Source of the DNA: an uncultured Rhodospirillaceae bacterium
GTDB lineage: Bacteria; Pseudomonadota; Alphaproteobacteria; Rhodospirillales; Rhodospirillaceae
Direction of reading: 5' to 3'
Assembly (NCBI GenBank): GCA_943787205.1
Contig: CALSLN010000025.1
Coordinates: 1-58,912, forward strand
DNA length: 58,912 nucleotides
Below the pieces are notes generated by a model. That model saw only the letters and a list, made by a program, of their open reading frames with translations. It had not been told where the DNA came from and searched no databases. Shown one piece after another: positions 1-9,572 of the stretch. Each line of letters opens with the position of its first letter. Position 1 is the stretch's first letter. The position numbers were made by a program, and so were the translations under genes.

Positions 1-2
1 CA

Positions 3-56
3 ATAAATGAAACCCGTGCATACGAAGCACGCATCAACCAAGAGAGAAATTGTTAG
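3..56 (+). CDS. 3' end of an unidentified upstream gene (partial)
   Basis: An open frame enters from the left edge and ends at a TAG at 54-56, four bases before purS. The 17 visible residues are rich in Arg, Glu and Asn. In many alphaproteobacteria purC (SAICAR synthase) precedes purS, so purC is the expected neighbour, but the visible residues are too few to confirm it. Another in-frame ATG at 7 would extend purS upstream; I rejected it because PurS proteins begin at the MAKATVHV stretch. Confidence 0.2.
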   Translation: MNETRAYEARINQERNC

Positions 57-60
57 TCTT

Positions 61-305
61 ATGGCCAAAGCGACGGTTCACGTAACCCTGAAAACCGGTG
101 TCCTCGACCCTCAAGGCAAAGCCATCCAACATGCACTCGAAACCCTTGGGTTTTCCGGGATTGAGAGCGTACGCCAAGGGAAGTTCATCGAATTAGACCT
201 GCAGAATCCGACAATGGTAAGGCGCAGTCCGCTGTTGAAGAGATGTGCGACAAGCTGCTCGCCAACACTGTCATAGAATCCTATCGGGTTGAGGTGAGCG
301 ACTAA
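61..305 (+). CDS. purS: phosphoribosylformylglycinamidine synthase subunit PurS (one frameshift)
   Basis: PurS is the small structural subunit that joins PurQ and PurL in the three-part FGAM synthase, which converts FGAR to FGAM with glutamine and ATP in purine synthesis. The start MAKATVHVTLKTGVLDPQG and the segment IESVRQGKFIELDLQ are typical PurS. Frame is lost near base 204. Restoring one G (CAG-GAA-TCC) rejoins the N-terminal part to a good C-terminus ending in ESYRVEVSD and TAA at 303-305, giving about 81 residues, the usual length. A PurS that is otherwise perfect on both sides of a one-base loss, in an essential pathway, is best read as a sequence error. The gene is followed at once by purQ (309) and purL. 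Confidence 0.9.
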
Positions 306-308
306 GAT

Positions 309-1001
309 ATGAAATCCGCAGTCATTGTTTTCCCGGGTTCCAACTGCGACCGCGATATCGCTGTCACGCTCACCAAAGTCACAGGCCACAAACCAGAAAT
401 GGTCTGGCATCGAGACGCCACTCTGCCCGATGGCCTAGATCTCGTTGCTGTCCCTGGCGGGTTTTCTTACGGCGACTACCTTCGCTCAGGTGCGATGGCG
501 GCCAATTCACCGATTATTTCTGATCTGAAAAAGAAAGCTGAGTCGGGCGTGCTGACCCTAGGCATCTGTAATGGATTTCAGATTCTGACAGAGTGCGGCC
601 TTCTGCCCGGTGCTTTGATCCGCAATCAAGACCTCAAGTTCGTCTGTCGCGATGTCAATTTGAGCGTCGAGCAACCGGACAGCGTGTTTACGGCCCAGTA
701 CAAAAAGAGCCAAGTCATTCGCATCCCTGTTGCTCATCACGATGGCAATTATCGCGCAGACGACGATACTCTGCAGCAACTCGAAGACGAAGGCCGAGTG
801 GCATTCAGATATTGCGACGAAAACGGCAACGTTGACGAAGACGCTAATCCCAATGGCTCCGCTCTCAACATCGCCGGTGTATTGAATTCAACGAAATCAG
901 TCCTCGGCATGATGCCTCACCCAGAGCGCCTGGCGGACACCCGATTGGGTGGCCAGGACGGTGTCCCCATGTTTGAAAGCCTACTGGAGCGTTTGTCATG
1001 A
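309..1001 (+). CDS. purQ: FGAM synthase glutaminase subunit PurQ
   Basis: This is the class I glutamine amidotransferase subunit that frees ammonia from glutamine for PurL in the fourth step of purine synthesis. At 230 residues it has family length. The nucleophile Cys87 lies in LGICNGFQ, and the catalytic His204 and Glu206 lie in PHPER near the C-terminus. The N-terminal [10 protein letters not shown] and the [11 protein letters not shown] segment are PurQ hallmarks. The start lies three bases after the purS stop, and its stop overlaps the purL start (ATGA at 998-1001), so translation of the three subunits is probably coupled. No frame damage is seen here, unlike both neighbours. Confidence 0.97.
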   Translation: MKSAVIVFPGSNCDRDIAVTLTKVTGHKPEMVWHRDATLPDGLDLVAVPGGFSYGDYLRSGAMAANSPIISDLKKKAESGVLTLGICNGFQILTECGLLPGALIRNQDLKFVCRDVNLSVEQPDSVFTAQYKKSQVIRIPVAHHDGNYRADDDTLQQLEDEGRVAFRYCDENGNVDEDANPNGSALNIAGVLNSTKSVLGMMPHPERLADTRLGGQDGVPMFESLLERLS

Positions 1002-3207
1002 CTCTGCCAAATGAGTCGATCACCAAAGAAGACATCACTGCTCACGGCCTTACTGAAGAAGAATATGAGCGTGTCCTCGAGATTCTTGATGGGCGTGAAC
1101 CAAACCTCATTGAGCTAGGCATCTTCTCAGTGATGTGGTCCGAGCACTGCTCCTATAAATCATCAAAAAAATGGCTCAAAACCTTACCCACAGAAGCGCC
1201 CTGGGTGATCTGTGGCCCTGGTGAAAACGCTGGCGTCGTCGACATCGGCGACGGCCTTGCCGCTATCTTTAAGATGGAAAGCCATAACCACCCCTCTTTC
1301 ATCGAGCCCTTCCAAGGCGCGGCGACCGGTGTTGGTGGTATCCTTCGGGATGTGTTCACCATGGGCGCACGCCCCATCGCCAACATGAATGCTCTACGGT
1401 TCGGCGATATCAATCATCCCAAAACCAAGCATCTGGTTGCGGTGTGGTGAGTGGAATTGGCGGCTACGGCAACTGCGTTGGTGTTCCGACCGTCGGCGGC
1501 GAGGTCAATTTCCACTCTGCCTATAACGGTAACATCTTAGTCAACGCCATGACGGTTGGTCTGGCGCAACAAGATCGTATTTTCTATTCAGCAGCATCAG
1601 GTCCCGGCAACCCAGTCATCTACGTCGGCTCAAAGACGGGCAAAGACGGTATACACGGCGCGACGATGGCATCTGCTGAGTTCGACGAAGATTCCGAAGA
1701 GAAGCGCCCAACGGTTCAGGTTGGCGATCCGTTCACTGAGAAACTGCTCATCGAGGCCTGCCTGGAATTGATGGCCACGGATACGATTGTCGCGATCCAG
1801 GACATGGGTGCGGCTGGACTAACCTGCTCGACCTTCGAAATGTGCTCCAAAGGCGGCACCGGCATCGAAATGAACCTGAACGCGGTTCCCATTCGCGAAG
1901 CCGATATGACGCCCTACGAAATTATGCTGTCCGAGAGCCAAGAGCGGATGCTCATGGTGCTTGAACCGGGCAAAGAACACATCGCCCAAGCCATTTTCGA
2001 GAAATGGGAACTCGCCTTCGCAGTCGTCGGCACGCTCACCGATTCGGGCCGTATGGTCCTGTTGAAAGATGGCAAAGAAGTTGCTGACCTTCCGATTGAT
2101 CCTTTGGCTGAGGCCTCTCCTGAATACGATCGGCCTTGGGTGGAAACACCAAAAGCAGACGTCGTTGCTCCAGACTGCGTCGCGCATGGTGACTGGACGG
2201 AAAGTCTTAAGAAACTGATCGGTGCGCCCGACCTCGCCAGCCGGCGTTGGGTATGGGAGCAATATGATCACATGGTCATGGGCGATACGGTGCAATGCCC
2301 CGGCGGCGATGCGGCCGTCGTGCGCATTCATGATTCGGAACGCGGATTAGCCATCACAACAGATTGCACACCGCGCTACGTCAAAGCTGATCCGTTCGAA
2401 GGCGGCAAACAGGCCGTTGCGGAAACATGGCGCAATCTGACAGCAACCGGGGCGCGCCCCCTTGCCATTACAGACAACCTCAATTTCGGCAATCCGGAAA
2501 AGCCTCCGATCATGGGCCAGATGGTTGGTGCCATTAAGGGCATCGGTGAAGCCTGTCTTGCTCTCGACACACCTGTCGTCTCGGGCAATGTGTCGCTCTA
2601 CAACGAGACAGATGGCGAGCCGATTCTGCCAACGCCAACAATTGGCGCAATTGGCATCATCGACAACTTGGATCAGACAGCTACGGTTGGATTTAAGGCT
2701 GATGGCGACGCGGTCATTCTTATTGGCGGCGCCGATACGGTGACAGATGGCTGGCTTGGCCAGTCCCTTTACCTACGCGATCTACACAGTATCGAAGAGG
2801 GAGCACCACCGCCTGTGGATCTCGCTCAAGAACGAGTCACCGGTGATGCCGTTCGTGCACTTATCACCGCAGAACAAGTTAACGCCTGTCATGATGTGGC
2901 AGACGGTGGCGTTGCGATCGCCCTCGCCGAGATGGCTCTGTCTGGTGACATTGGGGTCACGATCGATACCGGCTCGGACGCGTCTGCGCCGTGGCTGTTT
3001 GGAGAAGACCAAGGCCGCTACCTTGTGACCTGTGGCGCAGATGAAGCTGGCGACATCGTCCAGGCGATGACCGACGCTGGCATCACCGCCCGCCAGATCG
3101 GAACGACCGGTGGCGACGCCGTCAGCATCGCGGGTGGAGCCTCAGTCTCTGTTAAAGACTTGCGCGACTTGCATGAAGGCTGGTTCCCTTCCTATATGGC
3201 AGCATAA
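998..3207 (+). CDS. purL: FGAM synthase large subunit PurL (one frameshift)
   Basis: This is the ATP-dependent synthase subunit of the PurSQL type, about 736 residues once corrected, which matches small PurL proteins rather than the 1300-residue single-chain enzyme. Recognisable parts are the N-terminal [55 protein letters not shown] and, further on, the second AIRS-type half with [18 protein letters not shown] and SGNVSLYNE segments. The frame breaks at 1441-1442: restoring one G in GCGGTG gives the expected His-Leu-Val-Ala-Gly-Val-Val-Ser-Gly and joins both halves. The start overlaps the purQ stop by four bases. The loss of one G in a short G run, with intact sequence on both sides, argues for sequence error. 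Confidence 0.95.
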
Positions 3208-3238
3208 GACTGGCCCAGCCCTCAAAGGAGCAAGACCC

Positions 3239-3475
3239 ATGGCAATGAGCGCCTCAGAAATCCAAGAGATGATTCAAGCAGCCCTGCCAGACGCGACCAT
3301 CACCATTGATGATTTGCGCGGTGATGGCGACCACTACGCTGCCCACGTAACCTCAACTGCCTTTGCTGGGAAGAGCCGGGTCCAGCAGCATCAGATGGTC
3401 TACGCTGCCCTTCAGGGCAAGATGGGCGGGCAATTGCACGCCCTAGCCCTGCAAACAGCCGTCCCTGAAGCTTAA
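3239..3475 (+). CDS. BolA/IbaG family protein
   Basis: A 78-residue BolA-family protein. BolA proteins partner CGFS monothiol glutaredoxins, forming [2Fe-2S] heterodimers that move iron-sulfur clusters or sense iron. The conserved central stretch GDGDHYAAHVTSTAFAGKSRVQQHQMVYAAL contains the histidine and the family FxGKSRVxxHQxV motif. The ATG at 3239 is chosen over an upstream in-frame ATG because AAAGGAG lies just before it and the family starts here. The gene follows purL closely and precedes the glutaredoxin gene, an order common in alphaproteobacteria that supports a functional pair. Confidence 0.92.
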   Translation: MAMSASEIQEMIQAALPDATITIDDLRGDGDHYAAHVTSTAFAGKSRVQQHQMVYAALQGKMGGQLHALALQTAVPEA

Positions 3476-3605
3476 ACCCTCACTTTTCAGGGGCTTAGCG
3501 GGTAAAATCGGTTTTGCTTGCCAAACCATCCGGAAGCCCTATATCCCTTGGCATATGAAAGCCGTGACTTACGGCTAGCCCTATTGATTAACGGAGACAG
3601 TTCCC

Positions 3606-3938
3606 ATGTCCGACAATCCCGCCATCGCGCAAATCAAAGAAGACGTGACTGCTAATGATGTTGTCCTGTTCATGAAGGGCACCCCTATGTTTCCACAATG
3701 TGGCTTCTCAGCCTCCGTGGTTCAAATCCTCGGCCAGCTCGGCGTGAAGTTCAAAGGCGTCAACGTTCTGGAAAGCGACGAGATGCGCCAGGGCATTAAG
3801 GACTTCACACAGTGGCCTACCGTTCCTCAGCTTTACGTCAAGGCAGAGTTCGTTGGCGGTGCAGACATCATTCGCGAAATGGCGATGAACGGCGAACTGG
3901 AAGACCTTCTCAAAGAAAAAGAAGTCGCCGTCGCTTAA
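3606..3938 (+). CDS. grxD: monothiol glutaredoxin, Grx4/GrxD family
   Basis: A 110-residue CGFS-type glutaredoxin that binds a bridging [2Fe-2S] cluster with glutathione and takes part in cluster delivery and iron sensing, often with BolA. The active motif CGFS sits in MFPQCGFSAS, preceded by the usual FMKGTP, and WPTVPQLYV (cis-Pro) and the GGADI glutathione-binding segment follow. A Shine-Dalgarno-like GGAGA lies upstream. It is separated from bolA by 130 bases that may hold its own promoter. Its 3' end faces the amidohydrolase gene on the other strand with only 16 bases between them. Confidence 0.96.
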   Translation: MSDNPAIAQIKEDVTANDVVLFMKGTPMFPQCGFSASVVQILGQLGVKFKGVNVLESDEMRQGIKDFTQWPTVPQLYVKAEFVGGADIIREMAMNGELEDLLKEKEVAVA

Positions 3939-3954
3939 TCCGATCTCGGGTAGC

Positions 3955-5577
3955 TTAGCGGGCGGTCTCCGTAAACCACCCCTCGTCCGCAAGCTGCGCC
4001 CAAACCTTCTCAACAACCTTGCCGCCATTGGCGAGCACATCCATTTCGTTGTCTGCGACGAAATGGCTATCGTACACTTGCAGGCGGCCGTCGGTCATGG
4101 CGGTGCGAACCATGCGGCCATTGGCATAGAGCAAGTTGTTTAGCGGCTCTGGCGGTAAAGCCCCAGACCCAACCAGCATCCCAGACACGTCGACAGAAAT
4201 CATATCAGCACGCGCGCCGGGCTTAATGACGCCCAGGTCATCTCGGCCGAGCCCCTTGGCTGGAATTCGCGTTGCTGCATCAACCGCATTCCACACCGTC
4301 GGACGCACGGTCGGCTGTCCATCAGGATCAAGCTGACGCCGTAACGAATGACGGGCTTGGCCATAGAGGACAGCAAGCTTGAGGTCTTCGAGATAGTCGT
4401 TCGAGTGGGTATCGATGCCGATGTTGACGTTCATCCCGGCAGCCAGCGCCTCCGGATAAGGCTGAGTGCCGTTTCCTGCGCCTCCAGCGGACGGACAGTG
4501 CGAATAGACGACACCATGCTTCGCAAGGATCGGCGCATCGATCTTCCAGTCCAGGCCGCTCATATGGGCGCCAAACACTGGTCCATTGGTGAAGAAGCCG
4601 AAGCTCTCGAGCCACTCGGTTGGGGTCTTCCCCCACAAGCGACGCACGTCGTCTGTCTCTTGCCGCCCCTGCGACAAGTGAATGTGCAGGCCCGTTCCTA
4701 GCTCGTCTGCAGCCGCTGCGAGAGCGGCCATCGTCGCTGGCGTATGCGTGTCACAGGCATGGGGCGACATCATCGGTTGGATGCGTCCATCGCCCTTTCC
4801 CATATGCGCTTTTCCGAAGGCTAGATTGGCTTCGATCTCAGCCAACGTGCCCTCTTCTGCATCAAACAAAACCTGATCGTTGGGCCGAAACCAGATGCCG
4901 AACAGACGCTCCGTATTAGGAATCATCGAACCAGGGAAGCCGCGCACACCCCAACGCTCAGCGAGGCGGACATAGCTCTCGGCTTGGCGCAACGTGAGGC
5001 TCATCTCGACTTGGGTGGTGCAACCAGACCGCAACAGCTCAGCCAAGTTTTAAAAGCCGTCAACGCATCAAGCTCATCGTCGTCGAGCTGTTCAACAATC
5101 TCGAGAGGGCGTTGGTAGGAGCGCGGCCCCTTCGATGATCCCGCGCGTCGGCGTGGCGCTACAGCAATGGGTATGGACCGGAGATAAATCCGGGCATCAG
5201 AATATCGTGGGGCAAACTGAGGTGCGGCACTGGATCAGTAAACGGCTCGGCACGCACATCTTCAATCACACCGTTACGCACCAGAACATGCCCGTCACGC
5301 AGCAGGTCAAGCTGGCCCTCGGTTTCAATGAGCACCCATCCCGCATCAATGATGAAGCTGTCACCAGGACCGAACGGAGGGTCTGAGGCCTTCGTCTGCG
5401 CTTGAGCGCGCGCTTGGGTGGTGGCCGCGCCTGTGGCCAAAACCGACAGCGCCGCTGTCTGCATAAAGCTGCGTCGCGAGGCCTGAGGCTGTGGAGCCGT
5501 GTCGTGTCCCCTCGGCAGCGGCCACAGATAAAACACGCGCCCTCATATCCGGATAAATCGTGCTGGTGGTCTGTCAT
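3955..5577 (-). CDS. Tat-exported amidohydrolase, TRZ/ATZ deaminase-like (several frameshifts)
   Basis: A metal-dependent hydrolase of the amidohydrolase superfamily, near the TRZ/ATZ chlorohydrolase and guanine/cytosine deaminase group; the substrate cannot be told. Visible signs are a twin-arginine signal (SRRSFMQTAAL), an N-terminal beta region ending in DILMPGFISG, HIHLSQ, FGAHMSGLD and NIGIDTHSND, which supply the His and Asp ligands of the barrel. The first metal motif HTH appears only after correction: reading from the far end, shifts lie at the C run 5508-5511, near 5175-5176, at the C run 5127-5130 and in the A/T run 5048-5055. The start at 5577 is chosen because GGAGG precedes it. 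Four small shifts in about 530 bases leave open sequence error or a true pseudogene; intact sequence between them favours error. Confidence 0.8.
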
Positions 5578-5953
5578 TGGGAGCCTCCCCGAAGCCTCAA
5601 AAATTCTGCCCGAGAGTGTGCCTTAAAAAAAAGAAAAGTGGAATTTGCCTCGTGTGAAACGCGAAAACGCGTGGAACGAGCCCATGCACCACGCCCTTTC
5701 CCAGAAATTATGCTTTGGATTCAAAGTGATAGAAAATATACAAACGAGTACGGATGAACGCTGCTGTGCAAGATACGGAAACCAGGCGCGTTTCCTTCTT
5801 TCAAGACTCGACACCCGCATAGCCGATCCAATCAAACGAGTCCCCCGACCCTATGCGCCCGGCGCATAGGCCTCGCCCCAACTTCTATTTGCCAAAATCG
5901 GCAAAAAACCACAGGGTCCTGCTCAACTATTACAGCCCATACCAGGATGACTT
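5578..5953. other. intergenic region between divergent genes
   Basis: This 376-base region lies between the divergently read amidohydrolase and aldehyde dehydrogenase genes and should carry both promoters. I see no convincing gene; short open frames on both strands look like noise. The only clear structure is the 21-base palindrome at 5850-5870. Confidence 0.6.
5850..5870. promoter_or_regulatory. 21-bp perfect palindrome, possible operator
   Basis: CCTATGCGCC and GGCGCATAGG are perfect reverse complements around one central C. The site lies about 84 bases upstream of the aldehyde dehydrogenase start, where a repressor or activator dimer could act. No T run follows, so it is not a normal terminator. 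The regulator is unknown and no regulator gene is adjacent. Confidence 0.5.
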
Positions 5954-7435
5954 ATGAGCACTGCCTCACGCGCCAACTCCATCGACAGCTCCAACTTCCG
6001 TAAGCTTTATATCGGCGGCGCATGGATTGCCCCATCGACCGAGCGTCTTGTGGACGTGGTCTCCCCCGTCACTGAGGAGGTTGTGTTTCAGGTGGCAGAG
6101 GCAGACATCGCCGACGTGGATCGCACCGTCGCGGCCGCTCATGTAGCCTTCGAGAGTGGACCCTGGCCCCGCATGACTCCGGTTGAGCGCGCGAAAACCC
6201 TAGAGGCGTTCGCGAAAGAGTTACGCAGTCGCGCCGCAGACTTTGCCATTGCCTGGACAGAATCCACCGGTGTGATTACTTCGATGGCCAATATGTCGCC
6301 GGAGTATTCCATCGGAGCAGTGGACCGGTCTATTGAACAGGCATCGAGCTTCCCGTTTATTGAAGAACACCCATCGAAGAACGGCGCGAATATGCTGATT
6401 CACGAACCAGTGGGTGTGGTTGCGGCTATCGCCCCGTGGAATGCACCCCTGGCGACCATGTTGACCAAAATCGGGCCCGCCTTGGTGGCCGGCTGCACAG
6501 TGATTATGAAGCCAGCCCCGCAAACGCCCATAGAGGCCTACATCATTGCCGAATGCGCGGACGCGGCTGGGTTCCCACCTGGCGTGGTCAACTTGATCAC
6601 CGCCGAGCGCGATGCCTCGGATCATCTCGTGCGGCACCCCCAGGTGGATAAGGTGAGCTTCACCGGCAGCCTAACGACGGGACAACGGATTGCCTCTGTC
6701 TGTGGTGATCGCATTGCGCGCGTGACCTTGGAACTGGGCGGCAAGTCAGCCGCTATCGTGCTCGACGATTACGACCTGGAAAAAGCGGCCAAGAGTTTGG
6801 CCGGAGCCATCAGCATCCTCAGTGGTCAGAACTGCGCCGCCCTCACCCGGGTTATTGTCTCCCGCAGCCGACACGATGAACTGGTCAAGCATCTGGTCAC
6901 AGCGTGCGAAGCCATCACCATCGGTGACCCCTACGACCCAGAGATTAGGCTGGGGCCGATCACCATGAAATCTCAGCTGGAAAAGATTGAGGGCTATATC
7001 GCCAAGGGCATTTCAGAGGGTGCAACCCTCGCGACCGGCGGCAAGCGACCTACACACCTTGAGCACGGCTACTACTTCGAGCCGACCGTCTTCGCGAACG
7101 TGGACAACAGCATGACCATCGCCCAAGAGGAAATTTTTGGCCCGGTGTTGTGCGTGATCCCGTGTGATGATGAAGACGAAGCAATTCGCATCGCTAATGA
7201 CTCGCCCTTCGGCTTGGCCGGTGCGGTGTACACTGACGACAACACTGCCGCCTACAGGATTGCCCGGCAACTTCGGACCGGCACAGTAGGCCAGAGCGCG
7301 CCCGCAGCCAGTTTTGCGATTGCCTTTGGTGGCTTCAAACAGTCAGGCCTCGGCCGCGAAGGCGGGACGAAAGGGCTACTGCCTTACCTGGAACCCAAGA
7401 CAGTGATGTTGTCGGGGAAGCCGGACCAGATCTAA
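5954..7435 (+). CDS. NAD(P)-dependent aldehyde dehydrogenase
   Basis: A 493-residue aldehyde dehydrogenase family protein that oxidises an aldehyde to a carboxylate with NAD(P). Family motifs are all present: APWNAPL in the cofactor domain, KPAPQTP, FTGSLTTGQ, the general-base Glu in LELGGKS, the nucleophilic Cys in GQNCAAL, and EEIFGPVL near the C-terminus. Substrate cannot be read from sequence; the ending QSGLGREGG is like betaine-aldehyde or aromatic aldehyde dehydrogenases. It stands alone on the plus strand after a palindrome-bearing upstream region, which hints at its own regulation. It is the first intact gene after the damaged amidohydrolase. Confidence 0.95.
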   Translation: MSTASRANSIDSSNFRKLYIGGAWIAPSTERLVDVVSPVTEEVVFQVAEADIADVDRTVAAAHVAFESGPWPRMTPVERAKTLEAFAKELRSRAADFAIAWTESTGVITSMANMSPEYSIGAVDRSIEQASSFPFIEEHPSKNGANMLIHEPVGVVAAIAPWNAPLATMLTKIGPALVAGCTVIMKPAPQTPIEAYIIAECADAAGFPPGVVNLITAERDASDHLVRHPQVDKVSFTGSLTTGQRIASVCGDRIARVTLELGGKSAAIVLDDYDLEKAAKSLAGAISILSGQNCAALTRVIVSRSRHDELVKHLVTACEAITIGDPYDPEIRLGPITMKSQLEKIEGYIAKGISEGATLATGGKRPTHLEHGYYFEPTVFANVDNSMTIAQEEIFGPVLCVIPCDDEDEAIRIANDSPFGLAGAVYTDDNTAAYRIARQLRTGTVGQSAPAASFAIAFGGFKQSGLGREGGTKGLLPYLEPKTVMLSGKPDQI

Positions 7436-7487
7436 ACAGACCTGGCTAACGGCGCTCCTCTATTCATCGGAACGATAGTGCGAGACA

Positions 7488-7514
7488 CTGCTTATGCGTG
7501 AAGCGGATAAGCAG
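7488..7514 (+). promoter_or_regulatory. inverted repeat next to the ribosome binding site
   Basis: CTGCTTAT and ATAAGCAG pair with an extra CG/CG step around a short loop, and the right arm runs into the AGGAGG at 7513-7518 that serves the gene at 7529. It may be an operator, or in RNA a hairpin that limits ribosome access. Not tested by comparison. Confidence 0.35.
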
Positions 7515-7528
7515 GAGGTTTCCCGGTT

Positions 7529-8071
7529 ATGACCTACAGCAATTTATATCATTTCGTTGGTGGCATTGTCGTCAGTTCCAGCGTCGCCTTAGCCCTGACA
7601 ACGGGGGCGTGGACACAAAACGAGCCGCAGTCCCTGGAAGAGTATGAACGGCGCATCGAACAAGCTCCGGTGCTGCTAGACAAAGGTTTAGCCGAAGCTA
7701 CAAGGTCCTACATGAAGGGCTCCATGCGTGCCCACCACGAGCAAGATGTAGCAGCATTGATTGCCGGCCTTGGTGAGCCCTATTCGTTCACCCGGATTTA
7801 CGAAGAAGGGCCGGTAGAGCTGGCAAGCAGCCGTGAGATGGCAGAAGCGGCCTCCGTCAGTCTCTACGAAAGTGACTACATGAAACACTACCAGGGCGTC
7901 GAAGCACACCCCATCGCCATCGTCGGCAACCTGGGTATCCAACTAGAAATCGAAACCTTTGAATTTGAAGACGGCAGTAAAGACGTCAGCACCATACTCT
8001 CCGTCTATGAAATGAAAGACGGCAAACTCTGGCGAAATTGGGCATTTAGCCCACAGGTTATGGACGATTAG
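7529..8071 (+). CDS. exported hypothetical protein, possibly NTF2/SnoaL-like
   Basis: A 180-residue protein with a hydrophobic N-terminal segment (about residues 8-27, IVVSSSVALALTTGAW) that looks like a signal peptide or anchor, so the body is probably periplasmic. The rest is acidic and mixed alpha/beta, with a run of beta-like segments (PIAIVGNLGIQLEIETFEF, STILSVYEMKDGKLWRNWAF) resembling small NTF2/SnoaL-like folds in which a pocket is formed by a curved sheet. I do not recognise the family firmly. A strong AGGAGG lies ten bases before the ATG. The gene stands between an aldehyde dehydrogenase and a methyltransferase. Confidence 0.75.
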   Translation: MTYSNLYHFVGGIVVSSSVALALTTGAWTQNEPQSLEEYERRIEQAPVLLDKGLAEATRSYMKGSMRAHHEQDVAALIAGLGEPYSFTRIYEEGPVELASSREMAEAASVSLYESDYMKHYQGVEAHPIAIVGNLGIQLEIETFEFEDGSKDVSTILSVYEMKDGKLWRNWAFSPQVMDD

Positions 8072-8198
8072 AGCAAGACTTGGGACGCGCGCCCGCACGT
8101 AGTCAAATTCACCGTTTGACCCGTTAGCAAGATCACCGCAAAATTGGCGCTGACCTGCGTTCTCATTCACGAGCGCACACTCATCGTTTGGAGAATTC

Positions 8199-8826
8199 GT
8201 GGTTGAGCCGCAAAACTACACCCAGAGCCTGATAAGCCGCGTTGCTGAATTGGGGTCTAAGACTGGCGAAAAGACGTTGATCGTTTCCTGCGCGCCCGCT
8301 CTAAAAGATATGATTCAGAATGTCGCCTATCTGAAACTTCACGAGACCGTAGAGTTTCTGGAGGCCTCTAAGGCAGACATGGCGGGCGATGATGTTTTGA
8401 CAGTAGACTCTGACATCAATGCGGTGCTGATCGCGGCGACGACACCACATACCATGAACTGCATTGGCTGGTGTTCCGGATGACCGGGTCACAACAATTG
8501 TTGGGCCGTTCCAATCCACATTGGATAGCGACGTCCAAAAAACACGAGAAACGCTTGGGCCGATAGACGCTGCTGTCGTGCATATTGACTGCGATGTGGA
8601 AGAACCCGCCAAACTCGCGTTGGATTTTGTGACGCCCTATCTCAAACAAGGCTCACTGCTGCTGTTTGACGAATATGATATGCATCAGGCCGATAACACC
8701 AAGGGCGAACGAAGCGCATTACGTCGCTGGCTCAGCGAAAACCCTGCATTTGATGTGGAGCACTACCGCTCCTATCACTCAACGGCCCGGTCCTTCATCG
8801 TTCACAAAACAACGACATCCACGTGA
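8199..8826 (+). CDS. TylF/MycF-like class I methyltransferase (one frameshift, short N-terminus)
   Basis: The C-terminal half contains VVHIDCDVEEPAKLALDFVTPYLKQGSLLLFDEYD followed by a YHSTARSFIVH end, the pattern of macrocin O-methyltransferase (TylF) relatives, where two acidic residues of this region bind metal. Frame is lost near 8461: the upstream frame continues to a TGA at 8481-8483 while the correct frame resumes with ALAGVPDDRV. The start is a GTG at 8199 with GGAG six bases upstream. The N-terminal part is short and lacks the clear glycine-rich SAM motif of full TylF proteins (about 230-250 residues), so it may be truncated, divergent or further damaged. Substrate unknown. Confidence 0.6.
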
Positions 8827-8883
8827 GGGCCTGAAGGCGTGGCGCTGCGGGATGCCAAAAGCACTTAGGGGGGCCGGTTAACT

Positions 8884-9567
8884 TTAAAGCCTGAGCTCTT
8901 CCAATCTTTTAATTTGGGTGCCGTCCGCATCAAAGTTTTGCGGGGCTAGCCAGGCGTCAAGCGCAGCGCGCACTGCGGGCCATTCTGTGTCGGTAATGGA
9001 ATACCATGCGGTGTCGCGACTTCGGCCTTTGCTCACCATATCATTGCGAAAGGTGCCTTCGTAGATAAAACCGAAGCGCAGCGCAGCACGAGACGACGCC
9101 ACATTCTGCGTGTCGCACTTCCACTCATAGCGACGGTATCCCAGATCATCGAACACGTGGCGTGCCATGAGTAACAACGCCCCTGTTGCCTTGAGGGTGC
9201 GTTGCAGGGCGTAGCCAAACACGACACAGCCGATCTCGACGCTGCCGTGTTGCTGCCGGACACGCAGAAAACTGAACATGCCAAGGATTTTGCCGGAGGC
9301 CACCTCATGGATGACCATGGTTTCCCAACCGTTCGCAATGCAGGTTGCCGCAAAACTGGTCTGGAAGGTGGCAGGATCAAGATACGGCCCAACCGACACG
9401 TGATCCCACAGCCTGGCATTTTCTTTACCCCCAACAACGGCGAACAAACCCTGCTCGTGCGTTTCCCAATCCAGAGGCTCTAACCGCACGGTCGAACCGA
9501 TGAGCGTTTCAATGCCCGGAGGGAGGCGAGGAGTCCAGGTGGAGAGGTCTGTCGTTGTCATTGTCAC
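8884..9567 (-). CDS. GNAT acetyltransferase, RimJ/RimL-like
   Basis: A 227-residue GNAT-fold acetyltransferase of the RimJ/RimL ribosomal-protein/small-molecule group. It begins with the GSTVRLEPLDWE segment of that group, and has GMFSFLRVRQQHGSVEIGCVVFGYALQRTLKATGALLLMARHVFDDLGYRRYEWKCD-like core strands followed by NVASSRAALRFGFIYEG, the usual NxxSxxxxxxxGFxxEG signature. It lies five bases after a second GNAT gene on the same strand and is probably translated with it. Its substrate cannot be told; it may act on a peptide N-terminus or an amine. Confidence 0.9.
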   Translation of the reverse strand: MTMTTTDLSTWTPRLPPGIETLIGSTVRLEPLDWETHEQGLFAVVGGKENARLWDHVSVGPYLDPATFQTSFAATCIANGWETMVIHEVASGKILGMFSFLRVRQQHGSVEIGCVVFGYALQRTLKATGALLLMARHVFDDLGYRRYEWKCDTQNVASSRAALRFGFIYEGTFRNDMVSKGRSRDTAWYSITDTEWPAVRAALDAWLAPQNFDADGTQIKRLEELRL

Positions 9568-9572
9568 GGCTC

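Noticed and set aside
5623..5869. Small open frames in the gap before the aldehyde dehydrogenase gene
   Set aside because: Several frames overlap on both strands, none has a ribosome site or recognisable family sequence, and the region is better explained as divergent promoters.
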